From Psettodes erumei (taxonomy: Eukaryota; Chordata; Actinopteri; Pleuronectiformes; Psettodidae), in the NCBI GenBank assembly GCA_016785225.1, contig JAFBJZ010000856.1:919501-983500 (forward strand): a stretch of DNA of 64,000 bases. The letters are read 5' to 3'. Below the pieces are notes generated by a model that saw only the letters and a list, made by a program, of their open reading frames with translations, was not told the DNA's origin and did not search any database. Shown piece by piece: positions 47,301 through 59,897 of this stretch (position 1 is the stretch's first letter; the number at the start of each line of letters is the position of its first letter). The position numbers and the translations under genes were made by a program.

Positions 47301-50300
47301 GAGCAGATTAACTAAGATCCCGGGCTGGAAAAGAGTGATGAAAGTCCACTTTGGATACATACGAGATCGTTTTTATTTTTCACAGGAATAAAAAAAAAAC
47401 CCCACTGATGTACACTCTGATTCACTTGGTGTGATACTGTGAAAAGCTTTCCAATACAAGTTGTGTCTTCTTCCCACAGCTTTTGGAGGATTTTTGACAC
47501 TGCTGTTCACTCCGGCTCCTGGTCCACAAGTCTCCCTGAGTCACAGGAGGCTCATGCCAACTGGAGGGAAAAAAGTCTGACCACTAACAAGTGTTCACTG
47601 ACTCATAGCACCACAGTATGTCCCACTGTGTGTGTCTGTGTGTGTGTCTTTATATACTATGCCATTATATACTATTCTATTTCTCACTTTGCACCTATCC
47701 CACAGAAAATGTGTTCTTTTAGAAATGATAATGTATTTTCACTCAAATGCACTACTGCCGGCTTTAACAAAGTAAATACATAAAATAAAATTAAAAAACA
47801 AACAAACCAAGAACTACTACAGGCTTATAAAAACATCCATGAGACTCCCCTTTCTCATTGTTGCATTGTTCTCAACTCTTAATTATTTCTCTTTAAGCTT
47901 ATATTCAGACAGAAAATGCAAAAACTACATTCAAAGTAGCTATTATCTATTGATTGCTTAACACAGCAGCTAATCTGGAGCCAGTTGCAGTACCTGTTTG
48001 TAAATTCAGACTTTGCATGGTCATACCATATTTACTATATAAATAAGTAAAACTGGTTGCACTACACAAAATGAATTTTGTTGTTGGTATTATTTGTTAC
48101 TACATATTTGCATACAGTAACTGCCAGGTATAAGTGGTATATAGTTAACAGAGTAGCTAACATTAGCTTTCTAATATATGACCCATTAAATTATATATGT
48201 TCTAATTGACTAATGGATTTAGTAATGGTTGGTGCAACCCAATTCAGCTTCATCAGGACTGTAAGGATGTGTCAGCATACTCTGATTGAAATGCTGCTAA
48301 ATCCTAAATATGTGACATCACCTTTTCCAGCTGGGCCACACCCACTTAAAAACCAATAAGAAGAGCACAGACAAAACAAAACAAAAAAAATGGACTGCAG
48401 ATATCTCCCTTGTGAAATAACCTCAACTGTTCTGACCATGGACATAAAATCTTGTGTTCACGTAGGACTCCATCACTCAAGGAAAGGAGTTTATTAAATT
48501 GGGCCTTTAAGGACCTTTCAAGCTCAAGCTGTTTTTTTGAATGGCCGAGGCATTACCTTGGGTATATTGCCTTGAAACTTAGCAACAACTAATACTGAGA
48601 GAAGTGTGGATCAATTTGTCATAATTTTCCTGGTGGCCTCCAATGACAAATTTCAACTGGGAATAAATTAATGGCAAAGTATATCTATAATTTTGACTCT
48701 CAAAATGTAAATACCTTGACATTTCAAAGGGTAGCTATAGTGTATGTTGTTCATCCAACACCAAAAAACATTTCCAAATTTAAATCTTAATCTTAAGGAT
48801 TAGCTAACTTTTTTGGACACTTGCCAGCAATGTAAACAAGCTGTAAACAAATGGACATATTGTCACTTAATTAGATGGATATGGCCAATGTGTTAAGAAA
48901 AAAATCTATTATTGAAATGATATTATTAAATAGCTTATTTAAACATTTAGCAGACACAGACACATCAGCATTTATTTGGAGTCCTGTTCTCTGTTCACTA
49001 ATGAAATGTCAGTCCATACAATGGGTTATCAGTGGACAAGTGGTCAACAAGAGATAGAACACTCTTGTCAGTTGTCAGCTCCTCTACATGTTAGCAGCCA
49101 TCAGCAGCAGTTGTGTGCATATGTTTTTGTAAACAATTTGTTCTCAATGTTTCAAGTGTACCGATAAATCTTCCACTACACAATAGATGCAAATGTGACA
49201 AGATCAGGTGTAACATCAACAGAACATTGCATTACTTCATTACAATCAATTGTTATAGCATTTGCTTTGTCTTTAGCTTGACAGTTGACCCTCACTGAGG
49301 TTTATGAAAGGCTCTGTGCCCCTCTGTCTTCTATATAATGGATCAAGGAGGTTATGATGTGTCTACGTCTAAGCAGACATCTCACACCATTTTCATTTCT
49401 AAGTGCCAAGAACATGCACATATATGTTATTTCCTTCTTTTCTTTTATCTCTGCTTATGTGTTGGATTGGTTTTGTCAGTGACATGACAAAAGAAAGAAT
49501 ATCTGTAAGAACAGATATTATGATACACCTGTAACATAAAGATCTGACCATTATCTACAATAATTGTAATGTCTTTTTCTTTGCCTGCCATTGTTGTCTT
49601 TAAGGTTAATGCTGTCTTGTTGAAATAGAATGGATTGATTGAAATGTAGATAAATTATGATAGTAAATAAACTTAATGATTTTATGAGAAGCCCGATGAG
49701 AGGTATGTGTTCTCATTTTGGGTATGTATACATCAATATTATTTCTTACGTGATAAGATTAAGTAGGAAGATATTTAATGTTTGCAGTCAAACAGCTCAT
49801 TATTCATTTTAATAGCCATTATAACTACTGCATATCTCTTTAAATGTATCAGTAGTTCTGCATGGTACCTTTTGAGATCATGATTCAACAAACACATTGC
49901 ACAGAATCTCATTCATGCTGCAATCAGTGCCCTCCTCTTCCCAAACAAGCAAGGCCCGTCTACGTTTTTCCTTCCTCTTCATCTATCTCTCCACCTGACC
50001 GTGAGGTGCCATCGACACAGAGTGACAACCTCTGCATTAATGAGCATATCATCATCTGCCCTCCTCACCAAGAATTAGCCCTTCATCACTCAAACCTCCG
50101 AAAAGTTTTATCTGAAGAGGACATTTTTGTTTTAAGGCCCAGAAATCAATATCAGCCATTTGGATTATTTTATAAATAATTTTTAAAAAATCTGTTGTAA
50201 ATTTCATGTATCACTTGCAATGTATATACAACCAACAGTTTTTTTTCGTTATAGCGTTTTGTTAAATTCCCATTGATAATTTTGTGATATCATCCTGTTT

Positions 50301-51121
50301 TCCCTCTAAATGCCTCAACATTCAGTCATTTCATCAGTATATCTCTGCAAACTCATCCTTCAATGCCACTTCCTAGTGACTCCCTCCTTCCTTTCAGTGG
50401 CTCTATAGATTTTCTCCAAATGATAAATTGGACACGGGGAACCACTAAGGTGTGACCAGGTGCCAAAGGAGTATAGCTTTTTGTCTTTAATGGGCCTAAT
50501 TATACTCAAGACCTTTAGAGCTGTTTGGATAACTGCTAATAACATGTTGTGGGATGTAACGTTAGGAAAAGTAAAAACCACATTAAAACGATACAAATTT
50601 GCTCTCTGACTTCACAAACAAATGCATAACAATAAAGTACGTTTTCAAGCTTCAAAGTTGCATCGATGTTTGTATGTTGTTCGCTTTCTCTCTTTTGATT
50701 GAAGAAATGCGTGGTTTCTAACCCATCCATCACCTCCACCCCTCCCCTCACTTTTCAAACACTGAAACGGGTAACGCTTATTTTCATGCCCATTCTCTCC
50801 TGTGGCACCGTGGTGGGCAGAAACTTGTACAGCTGCACAGTCACATAACGAGAATTGTTTTGTTTTTCCCCCCCGAGTGTCTTTTTTCTGTTATTTTTCT
50901 TGCGGTTAGAGAGTGGAGAGGAATCAGTAGGACGGATATTGCAGCGCCTAAAAATTGTGGATGATTACAATTGCGCGTAAACATTTAAAGGACTATTTTG
51001 TCTCCAAAAGTTGCAGTATAATACAAGAACAGGTCAAATTCTTCTCTCTGCAAAATCATCGCCCACAAGCAGGCTGGAAGACCATCCGCTCCGGAGAACA
51101 CCGCGAATCCGCAGAGCGCAG

Positions 51122-52212
51122 ATGATCGCAACTGGTGTTTGTGGCGTTGCGCTGGTGCTGGTGTTGGTGGTTCTGATACCTGTCGTGGTGAACACCGCCG
51201 GGACTCCTGCACGTTACGAGATGCTCGGATCATGTCAAATGGTGTGCGACTCCCACGGGACCGCAGCTACGGCAACGGCCAAGGCAACCAACCCGATCAA
51301 AGACAACCGTCTGGTTCAGTCGCTTCCGACGTTCATCCAAGGTCCTCAAGGAGAGCCGGGGCGCGCCGGGAGGATGGGTCCGAGGGGTCCGGTTGGCGAG
51401 CCCGGACCACCTGGACCTGCTGGTCCTCCCGGAGAGAGAGGGGCACCTGGCCCTCCGGGTCCACCCGGAGCACCCGGAGCAAATGGACCCACAGGTGCCA
51501 TCAGTGCTGCCACTTACAACACAGTCCCAAAGATTGCATTTTATGCAGGACTGAAGAAGCAACATGAGGGATATGAAGTGCTGAAATTCGACGACGTGGT
51601 CACAAATCTTGGCAACCACTATGATCCCGCGACAGGGAAATTCACCTGCTCAATACCGGGGATTTACTTCTTTGTTTACCATGTGCTGATGCGAGGCGGG
51701 GATGGAACCAGCATGTGGGCTGATCTCTGTAAAAACAACCAGGTAGTACGCTTCGTAGAATATTTATGTAATAATAGCTTTGCTCAATTAGACCTTCTCG
51801 TTGGTATTAATACAAAGCCACACAGAGACACTTCTCGCTCATTTTACGAACGAATTTAGAATTCCTGAATTTTTACGCACAAGTTTTACGCACGGTTGTT
51901 CACAGAAATACACTCTAAAATAAATTCCCCCACATAACAGAAAGTATAAAGAGTAGTTTGAGGGTTATCTAAAGGCTGAACCGAAAGTAACAGGTCTGTC
52001 ATCAATGAGCTGACCTGACATTTTTCTCCCAGGTGAGAGCCAGTGCCATCGCCCAAGACGCCGACCAGAACTACGACTACGCCAGCAACAGCGTTGTCCT
52101 ACACCTCGAGCCCGGGGACGAGATTTACATCAAACTTGATGGCGGGAAGGCGCATGGGGGCAACAACAACAAGTACAGCACCTTCTCCGGCTTCATGTTG
52201 TACGCTGACTGA
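51122..52212 (+). CDS. c1ql3: C1q-like protein 3, two exons
   Basis: C1QL3 is a secreted neuronal C1q/TNF-family ligand that binds the adhesion GPCR BAI3 and organises synapses. Exons are 51122-51742 and 52033-52212, giving 266 aa (human 255). Features in order are a signal peptide (MIATGVCGVALVLVLVVL...), the Cys-bearing segment YEMLGSCQMVCD that mediates oligomerisation, LVQSLPTFIQGPQGEPG leading into about 17 Gly-X-Y collagen triplets, and a C1q globular domain with TVPKIAFYAGL, KFDDVVTNLGNHYDP and YSTFSGFMLYAD. The C1q domain is nearly identical to human C1QL3. The ATG at 51122 was chosen because it starts the signal peptide; an in-frame ATG at 51011 would add 37 hydrophilic residues. It converges on pter, and human C1QL3 and PTER are also neighbours. 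Confidence 0.95.
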
Positions 52213-53936
52213 AACGTGGGAAGGATCTGGGGGAAGGGGACCCGCTCTGCGTATAGCTTGCTTCATTGCTCAGTCTCAATTCAGTGTCAATTGGATTATT
52301 AGAGACAGAGCTCATCATTTCCATATTGCAAAAGAGTCAAGGCCGATGCGGGGGAAGTCATGCGTAAAAAAGAAAAGGAAGGCACTTTGCAACGCGATGT
52401 GCTTACAGTGTAATTTCAGGATAGGAAGAATGAATCTTAATTTGCACAGCGTTGAATGATATACCATTGTCAGATTGGTTCGTGCACTTTGAGTGAAACC
52501 TAGCTTTACAGATTAAGTTTGCTGACATGTCAGACATGCTGTAGCTGCTGTGGTAACAAATACGGAGTAAACATAGATTAAAAGTTCGCTGTATTGACCT
52601 TTAGCATTGACATATAAATGCTAAAAATGATACTCGCATTATCACCACCCTTTTCACAGTGTTGTTAGTCCATATGTGTATTTTGTTAAAAAAAAAAAAA
52701 AAACACCACAAAAAAACACGTGATAGTTGTTGCATTCTGAGTGAAAATGTTCAAAGCTGTAGTGACGCATGATTATGAAAATTAACTTTTTTAATTCTGT
52801 GCAGCATAAAATGCTTTAAAGGGGACTGGAAATCTGTGAAGAGCCACTCTGATGTTCACACTGAAGTACTGTCACAAAATGATCCCTCTTTCTTCTTGTC
52901 TGCTTCAATAAGACAGGTGGTTGGGGCAAACAGGGTGGTCTGGTTGTTAGTCACCATCACAAAACTGGACAGTCACGTGGACAGACATGTTTCCTGGAGC
53001 TCAACAGCATTCATCAATCTGCCTGCTGGTTGTTAAAACCCTCCACACTCTGTCCATACTGTTCTTTAAAGTAAAATGAAATCCCCCGGCTCACTTTGTA
53101 ATCCTCTCTGAAGATTAGTCAAAGTTATATAGTTTTTCACGGCGCACAGTCAGCTGTTGCAATAATGCCATTGATCATGTGGCGAAGTCACCCTGTGAGG
53201 CCACCTGTTCCCAGGTGCGAGGAGAACATGTCCTTCATCTGGGCCCGCCAGACAGCCAGCCTCCCATAGACACCCAGACACCCACTGAGGGGCAACAGGA
53301 CAACTCATCTAACACAGCCGCATTGTGTCGAGAGCAGAGCAGCATACTGATTACCAACGCGCTCATTATTTTCCTTCCACAAAACATGTTTGCAGAAATG
53401 TCACTTACAAATACAAAGGAATCAGCGACGACGCCGGCTTTGAAATTGAAAGATCAATTAGCAGCATATTTGTGAGCACCACTGTAGGCACTGCCTCCAG
53501 AGATGGGGAAACATTTGTCTTAGACTTCATTTGCATTTTTGTAGACAAAAGCTGTTTTTTGTGGCATAAATGGGACCAAAAGACTGCTAACGAGAGGGAC
53601 TATAATCCTGCAAGGCTCCTTTATATACTTTACTGTGAAGTGAATTATGCATTATAACAAATATAAAATTAAGTTTTAATTAATAAGGGTCTCTATTAAA
53701 AATTCTTTCAGCTGGATGAAACAAGAGCATGTAATTATTTTACAATTGTCAACATTGTCATTAATGCTCAAACAATGCAGAGTTATTGGTTGGAGGGTCC
53801 AAAAGCACATTTATGAATTACTCTGGTCTGTGATTGTTGCAAAGAACTCAAAATATTCATTGTGGGGTGTTCGATCATCATCTGAAGATAAAGTAATGGC
53901 AACATCAAAACACCTGCCTTGGGTCTTTTTTTTGCT
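52213..53936. other. Convergent spacer between c1ql3 and pter
   Basis: This region should contain the 3' UTRs of both genes. It includes an A-rich run at about 52687-52703. Open frames such as 53179-53475 and 53325-53657 lack domain similarity and splice support. No poly(A) site can be assigned with confidence. Confidence 0.5.
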
Positions 53937-56294
53937 TCATTTGAAGGTCAGCCAGCGTTTCGGGTTGTCAATGAGAATCTTATCCACCTGGTGCTGCGAG
54001 ATGCCCCTCGTCAACATCTTTGGCACAATGTTCTTCAGGATGTGAGAGTAGCCGTGGCCGCCGTACTTGGTCAGGCGGTTCTTGGTGTGGATGTCGTGTG
54101 CCACCACGATCTTGTCCTCGAAGCCCTGCTTCACCAGGAACGCTAAACTACACACAAAGAAAGAAACTTGTGAAAACCCAGGGACCTTGAACACAAAACA
54201 TGCTGTAATTGCCAATCGTCCTCCAGGTGTTAATCCGGTCTGTCGTGTGCGTAGACAAACATCTGGCCAGAATGGGAATATTGCAAGATACGAAACTCAT
54301 TCGTCACTTCTCTTGTTGACACTAACTCATCCCTACACTGTGGTGCGAGATCAGTGTTTTATAGTTTGAATGCCGAAACCGTAGGTCAAGCACAGGGAGT
54401 GAAACATGAGAATTTTCGTCCAACTAAAATCTTCTGATGTGGATTCTAGCTCCCTATACGTAACAAAAATGATAAATTGTGGACACATCATTGTGGTCAC
54501 GCTTGCATCTCGATCTGGTGCGTCCAATCACAACAGTTACTGTGAAAAGACACGCTTAACCCTGACCAGTGTTACTCACGCCTTAACCCTCTGGCTGTCA
54601 CTTGGCATGTCCACCTCCAGGTCGTATGGATAGTTCAGCATCTCCGTTCCAAACAGATCATACTCCAGGTAACTCCCCAGTTCAGCAAACTCGATCAGCT
54701 CACTCTCATCAAATATGGTCCTGCAGGGAGAGGGCAGAAGTAGGATGAAGTCGAGGTGCTACACGTTTACCCCAGTGGATTATAAGTTAGGGGTAAACTT
54801 TTACTCGTAACTTTCCAAAGCAAAATACCAGCAACTCAGCTAATTTGTTGTAAAAAGCAGACCTAAGAAATATTGGGCTCTAACGCCTTCTTGAAATGAA
54901 AGTTGTCATTTTCAGCTTTCACTTATTTAAACCAAAACATTAGTAGTATTTTGATTTAAACCAATTTCCAACCACATTTTATATCCCAGTGCATTTAAAA
55001 GTTGTGTCCAGATTTACACAGTTAAAGATATATTCACATGGAGATAGTAAAGCAAATGAATAATAAATTCCAACACACTTATTTTTAGCAAAACAACCAA
55101 AGAGAAAAACAAACACTAGGGAGACGGGGGGGCATGTAGCAACATGGAAAATGTGGCATTAATTATTAACCTTAACCAATGCAGAGTTTATGTTTAAGAA
55201 GCTTACACTGTCTGCAAAATTATGCAGTTCAATCTCCTCAATTCCATGACTAAGCAAACTGTCCTCAGGGACTTCTCACCTGTCCAGATGAGACATGACC
55301 GTTTTGTTGATGTCGCCACCGGCCTCCTGGAGAATCCGGACCACTTCAGCCGGAGCGGCAGGATTTCTGCCGGGATGAATGATAACGGGGCAGCCGAGCT
55401 GAGCCTGAGCTTGAGCCGTGGCCCTCAGCACTTTCTTTTCGCTGTCTGTGATGGGCCAGCTGGTACCGATCTCTCCGATCACGCCGCAGCGGATGTCTGT
55501 TCCATCTGCGCCGTGAAGCACCTCGCCAACGATGATGTCCGTGAGCTGATACCCAGGAAATTGGGAGTTAGTCGACAAAGGGGAAACACTGCTCTTTATA
55601 CTAGCGCCTCACACATCTATGTCTTAAGATGAGACTTTTCTGACTGCTCTGTTCTCTCTTTGACAAACTTGATGCACATGAACACGCGAGAGCACGTTAA
55701 GTTTGAATGATTTTTAAATATCCAGAGACATACAGTACCAATGTCCTATTCCAGAAGCCAAGCCACTGTTTACATTAAATAATTTTAAACTTTCTGACAA
55801 AAGTGTTTGTGTGTTAGGGCCAAACTGGCCACTCCTGCGCTTCCTCTCAGACTGGGTCACACCTTCTCCACACTCATTTTCTTGGTGGCCTCAGTGTGGG
55901 TGCAGTCCACATAGAACCCGGCTCCTGCGATGATGTGGACCCCGGTGTCCTTGGCCAGCTGTTGGAGGGTGGGCATGTCCCGGTCGATGCCAGTGGTGGT
56001 GTTCTCCACTATCGTGCCCCCGCCGGCCTTCCTGTAGGCCAGCAGCTCGTCCCGCACGGCCCCGGTCTCCTGCTGCAGGAGCAGGTTCTCGTGGCAGCTG
56101 TAAGGGTTCTGCCTCAGCCAGTGCATGTGCTGCATCTGGAACGGATTCTCCACCACTGACTCATCGCCTTGAGGAGGGGGGAAGTAGCAGCACTCAAAGC
56201 TCATGGTCAGGTGCTCATGGGTCATTGTGCGGCCCAGCTGGTCTGGATCCACCAGACCCAAGACAGTCTGGACCTTCCCAGTGAACTCTGACAT
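53937..56294 (-). CDS. pter: PTER, phosphotriesterase-related N-acetyltaurine hydrolase, four exons
   Basis: PTER is an amidohydrolase-superfamily enzyme recently reported to hydrolyse N-acetyltaurine to taurine and acetate. Exons on the minus strand are 56294-55863, 55545-55280, 54720-54580 and 54147-53937, giving 349 aa, exactly the human length. Metal-site landmarks are THEHL (His26/His28 of the HxH motif), GEIG in the second exon, PVIIHPGR, VMSHLDR, and VAHDIHTK with the catalytic Asp. The protein opens MSEFTGKVQTVLGLV and ends NPKRWLTFK, both close to human. Exon 3 ends at a GGC|GTGAGT donor and exon 4 resumes LAFLVKQGFEDK, which restores the frame. A CGCG promoter element lies about 450 nt upstream of the start codon. 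Confidence 0.96.
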
Positions 56295-59200
56295 GATGTT
56301 TAGTCAATGGTCAGGGCTTCCCACAACCTAAAGGGACAGATGACTGGTTTATTTACAGCTGAGACAAATAGCAGACATGGTTATGAGTTTTGGTAGGTCC
56401 TTACAACAGGGGAGTGTGTTTGCAAAAACAAGCTGTGACAATTCATTGACGAGGCTGAGTTCACTAAGTGCATGCAGGACAGCAACCTTTGCACTGCAAA
56501 CTCAAAACTTAAATCTGTTCTAAAACTCGTGTCTAAATCAAAGTCTCCATGATTTTGATACCTTTCTCGTTACTGCATCAACTCTTGCCATTTTAAATAC
56601 GAGTAACTAGTAACAGTTAACTAACAGAGGCACTTCCGACCTTGTTGTGATTCAAAAGGATCCTCTTCCACCACCAGCCGAGCTCTAATGAAAGCTACAC
56701 TGCTCACGGGATTACCGACAACAACGTGTCGCGATACGTGACAGTCATCGCGAGACTTGCCCGCTCGCAGGATCAGACGCAACTGTAGAAATTAGTAGTT
56801 TGTTGTAGTTGATTGAAAATATATGTTGCATGGTTCGTAGGTTCTATACCACTTTTTCTATAGGCAAATTTTATAAAGATATGGAGCGTACGGAGAAGAC
56901 AATCCCCATATTGATTGTATAAAGATATGGAAATTATGGAAAGAACTACATCCATAACCTGGAATCTGTTAAAGCCGATTTGACATCTGGTCAGTTACAG
57001 GATAATAGCTGAAAATTTTGCTTCGCACTGGCACGTCTCTTGCCCATTTATTTATGTTCATTAATGTGCAAAGGTAGATGAATAAATCATTTAAAAAACG
57101 AATTGATTATGACTTGTTTCAATAGTCATTTAATTAATGACTAAAAATTAATCACAGACGCAACACTAAGTTGTTTAGTAACAATTAATAAAGCAGTTGG
57201 CTAGAATTTAAAAAAAGGTAGTTTATTAGTGGTACCCAATAGTTTAAATTGAAACCACAAGTGATTTAATAGATTTATTTAAACCACAACAGATTACAGG
57301 CCCAGAGACATGCTGGAGATACTGACAAAATGGTATCACTGTAATGACTGTAGTGACATACTGTGATGTTTTCTGTTTCTGTTCACCAAACTGAACAGAT
57401 GGTCTCCACAGCAGCATTTGGTCCACTGTTGCAAGGAACCGCCCTGTGAACAGTCACCATTGCACTGACCAGCTTTGCAAATGGCTGAGTAAACGACCAC
57501 CCCCTGACTGTATATCTTATTCCATCCATTTGTTGTCGAATGACTCCTCAGTCCAAACACACACAATTCAAAGTGTGTTTGCTTCATATTTCTGCCCTGT
57601 CTTTATTAACTAAGAAGTGGAAGTCAGGGCCATGTGCAATGGTAATTTTTGGGGCCTTACTTTTCCTTGTGAGCTTTTTGTGACACAATGCGATCTACTG
57701 GCAACAGGAAATGACATGGTGATGTTTGTTCATGTTTTTTTAATCTTTGACTCCTACCACAGCCACCTCAAACAGGGTTAGAGAAACCTGAATATATTGC
57801 TGATTCCTTGTCTGATTTCATTGAACTGTGTTGTGTCGTGCCTGTTTAACTGATCATTAAACAGGAAGTTGTTGAGGGATTAGGCATGCTTGAAAACTCA
57901 TGAAACCCAAAGCATGTGACAGAACTGGTGCAAATTCATATCTGATATGAGTCTCAGGATTAGGTATGGCAAAATGACTCAGTGACTTTAACAAAGTAGC
58001 CCTCACAGTATCTTTTTCAGTATCACTTTTTTGTTAAATGGTCTGCCCGTAGTGTCCTTATGGTAAATGAGTTTATGGACTGCTGCTGTGCTGCTGTGAC
58101 AAGAGATTGACTGTCACTCCCATTCATCTGCATGGCTGACACGTTTCAGTGGGACACAACCACAGGGAGAATCTCAAGGAGAGGGATGACTAAAAACCAC
58201 ACTCTCTCACGTGGACAGAGTGCCTGGGAAAGCCACTGAGATGTTAAAGGGAATTGGAGTTTGATACAGTTTGTGTATTTTGTGGCCTCTTCATTATGAT
58301 TTAGTGCCAGTTCTGTTGTTCAGTCTTGATATAAGAACCACCCCATTTTATATGGTAATTCACTGAAATCAGGGCCTATATGATTTAAACTGACAACTGA
58401 CCTTCCTTTTAAACAGCATTTTCCTCATATTTGCCATATTTGATTTTACTGCAGTTTTCAACTCCAGCAGATGCTGTAACAAAAAGAGTCTGAGTTCTTC
58501 TCTGACATCAAGTTGGGACTTCAAGCAGCATGTTGAGGAGGAAATCGATTGAGCGTTGTGGTCTGGTGCCCTCTGCAGACAGAGAGGAGGCACATACTGT
58601 ATTCTGCAGTTTGACACGCAACAGCCCAGCCTTGTATTTGAAAGTACAAATTCACACAATACTGCTCTTGCCTGAAGTGAGATTGGTGTGCTTTAGGACA
58701 ATTTACATGACAGAAGGACAATAAAAACCAGTGTATTAAACTGCTGTTCTATTTGTTGCTTCTGGCCTTTATCTTATTGTCACGCTGATGAGGTTGCCTG
58801 AGCTGTTGGCATTGTGGATCAATAGGCATGTTTGTTAACGGTGAGATAATGAATTATGAGAACAATGAAACTGATGAACTGCAAAACACACACTTAATAA
58901 CTGCAACATTTAAACGGAGGCACATGGTTCCTTACGGTACACAGACAGGAAATTGTGAGCAACGTCATGCTCTATTCAGGCTTTATTCAGTCAGAGAGTC
59001 TACTGTAACCTCTGCCTCATACTTTTCCCTATGAGGAATGAAACAGAAATCATTTAAAGTGTAAACTGTGTCTACAAAGTTAATTACACATCAAAAGCAA
59101 CAATCAATATCAATCAAACATCCACTGCAATGAAAATGGAAGGAATATTAAGGTATTATTGAGTTTACCTCTCATAGCTGGAACTAAGGGACCTGACTCA

Positions 59201-59819
59201 AACCATGATGCCCCAGACCAAAAATATATAAATATGGATAGTACAAGAAAAATCTTTTATTTTCTTACAATTAAGATATTTTTACCTGCAGAAAATGGAA
59301 GCTCTTTAGATTTAACTTTTTACAACTCTAGTTTCAAAACAGAGTAAACAGTAAACACAGTAAAACAGACTAGGGGTGAAACGTGGTCAGTCAATCGATT
59401 AGTCAGTCAACTGAAAATTTTCATCATCTATGGTAAATTAAATATATATTTAGGATTCTGACTGTCATATCAGTAAAACAACAATAACAAACAAACAAAA
59501 AGAACTATTTGACCACATCACCTTGGACTGGAGAATATGTAATTACCATAAACTACAGATTAATCAATAATGAAAATAATAGTTGGACAGAATAGATCAG
59601 TGGCATTGTTCATATTCGTAGATGGAGTAATAGTGATAGTAGCATTAATAGCAAAGCCCTTAAGTCTCAGAGACCTCTGCTGAACTGATGCTGCTGAATC
59701 TGACCCTGTTGGTGTGAATGATGCCAGGCAGTTCGCGCGACGTGTCATGCAAATCACTTTTCCACAGGGCCACATGACAAGCCAATGGTCTTCAAGTTGT
59801 TTCTTTCCTTTTTCTGTGC
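56295..59819. other. Spacer between pter and the first secreted-protein gene
   Basis: The left 0.45 kb is the pter promoter and leader. The rest is AT-rich with short open frames, none with a recognisable domain or supporting splice sites. I saw no confident transposon here. Confidence 0.5.
56748..56755 (-). promoter_or_regulatory. CGCG promoter element of pter
   Basis: The minus strand reads TCTCGCGA, the core of the TCTCGCGAGA element of TATA-less promoters. It lies about 455 nt upstream of the pter start codon, consistent with a non-coding first exon in between. Confidence 0.55.
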
Positions 59820-59827
59820 TATATAAA
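59820..59827 (+). promoter_or_regulatory. TATA box of the first secreted-protein gene
   Basis: TATATAAA lies 71 nt upstream of the ATG at 59898, predicting a 5' UTR of about 45 nt. Confidence 0.8.
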
Positions 59828-59897
59828 CCCCAGAAGCAGAAACAGGTCACACAGTCCTGTGAGAACGTTGCCTCTGGAACGAGAAACCAACTTCATC

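Larger units (their letters stand above)
38061..51121. other. 13 kb gene desert between gpt2l and c1ql3
   Basis: The left 0.5-0.6 kb is gpt2l 3' UTR. The rest has no supportable gene. It contains an AAGTC-rich element near 41 kb, an LTR-like segment near 42.2 kb, an IS630/Tc1-type transposase relic near 44.1 kb, a probable dispersed repeat at about 45.56-45.73 kb, a short TTTA-rich tract near 43.31 kb, and two AT-homeobox-motif-rich stretches at about 40.34-40.60 and 43.06-43.29 kb that could be conserved regulatory elements. The c1ql3 5' UTR occupies part of the last few hundred bases. Confidence 0.55.

Noticed and set aside
49862..50179. 105-codon open frame upstream of c1ql3
   Set aside because: No signal peptide or known motif, no neighbouring exons; looks like chance, although the tract could be conserved non-coding DNA.
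51011..51121. N-terminal extension of c1ql3 from an upstream in-frame ATG
   Set aside because: It would place 37 polar residues before the signal peptide, and known C1QL proteins start at or near the hydrophobic segment.
55896..56159. 87-codon plus-strand open frame
   Set aside because: Antisense shadow of pter exon 1.
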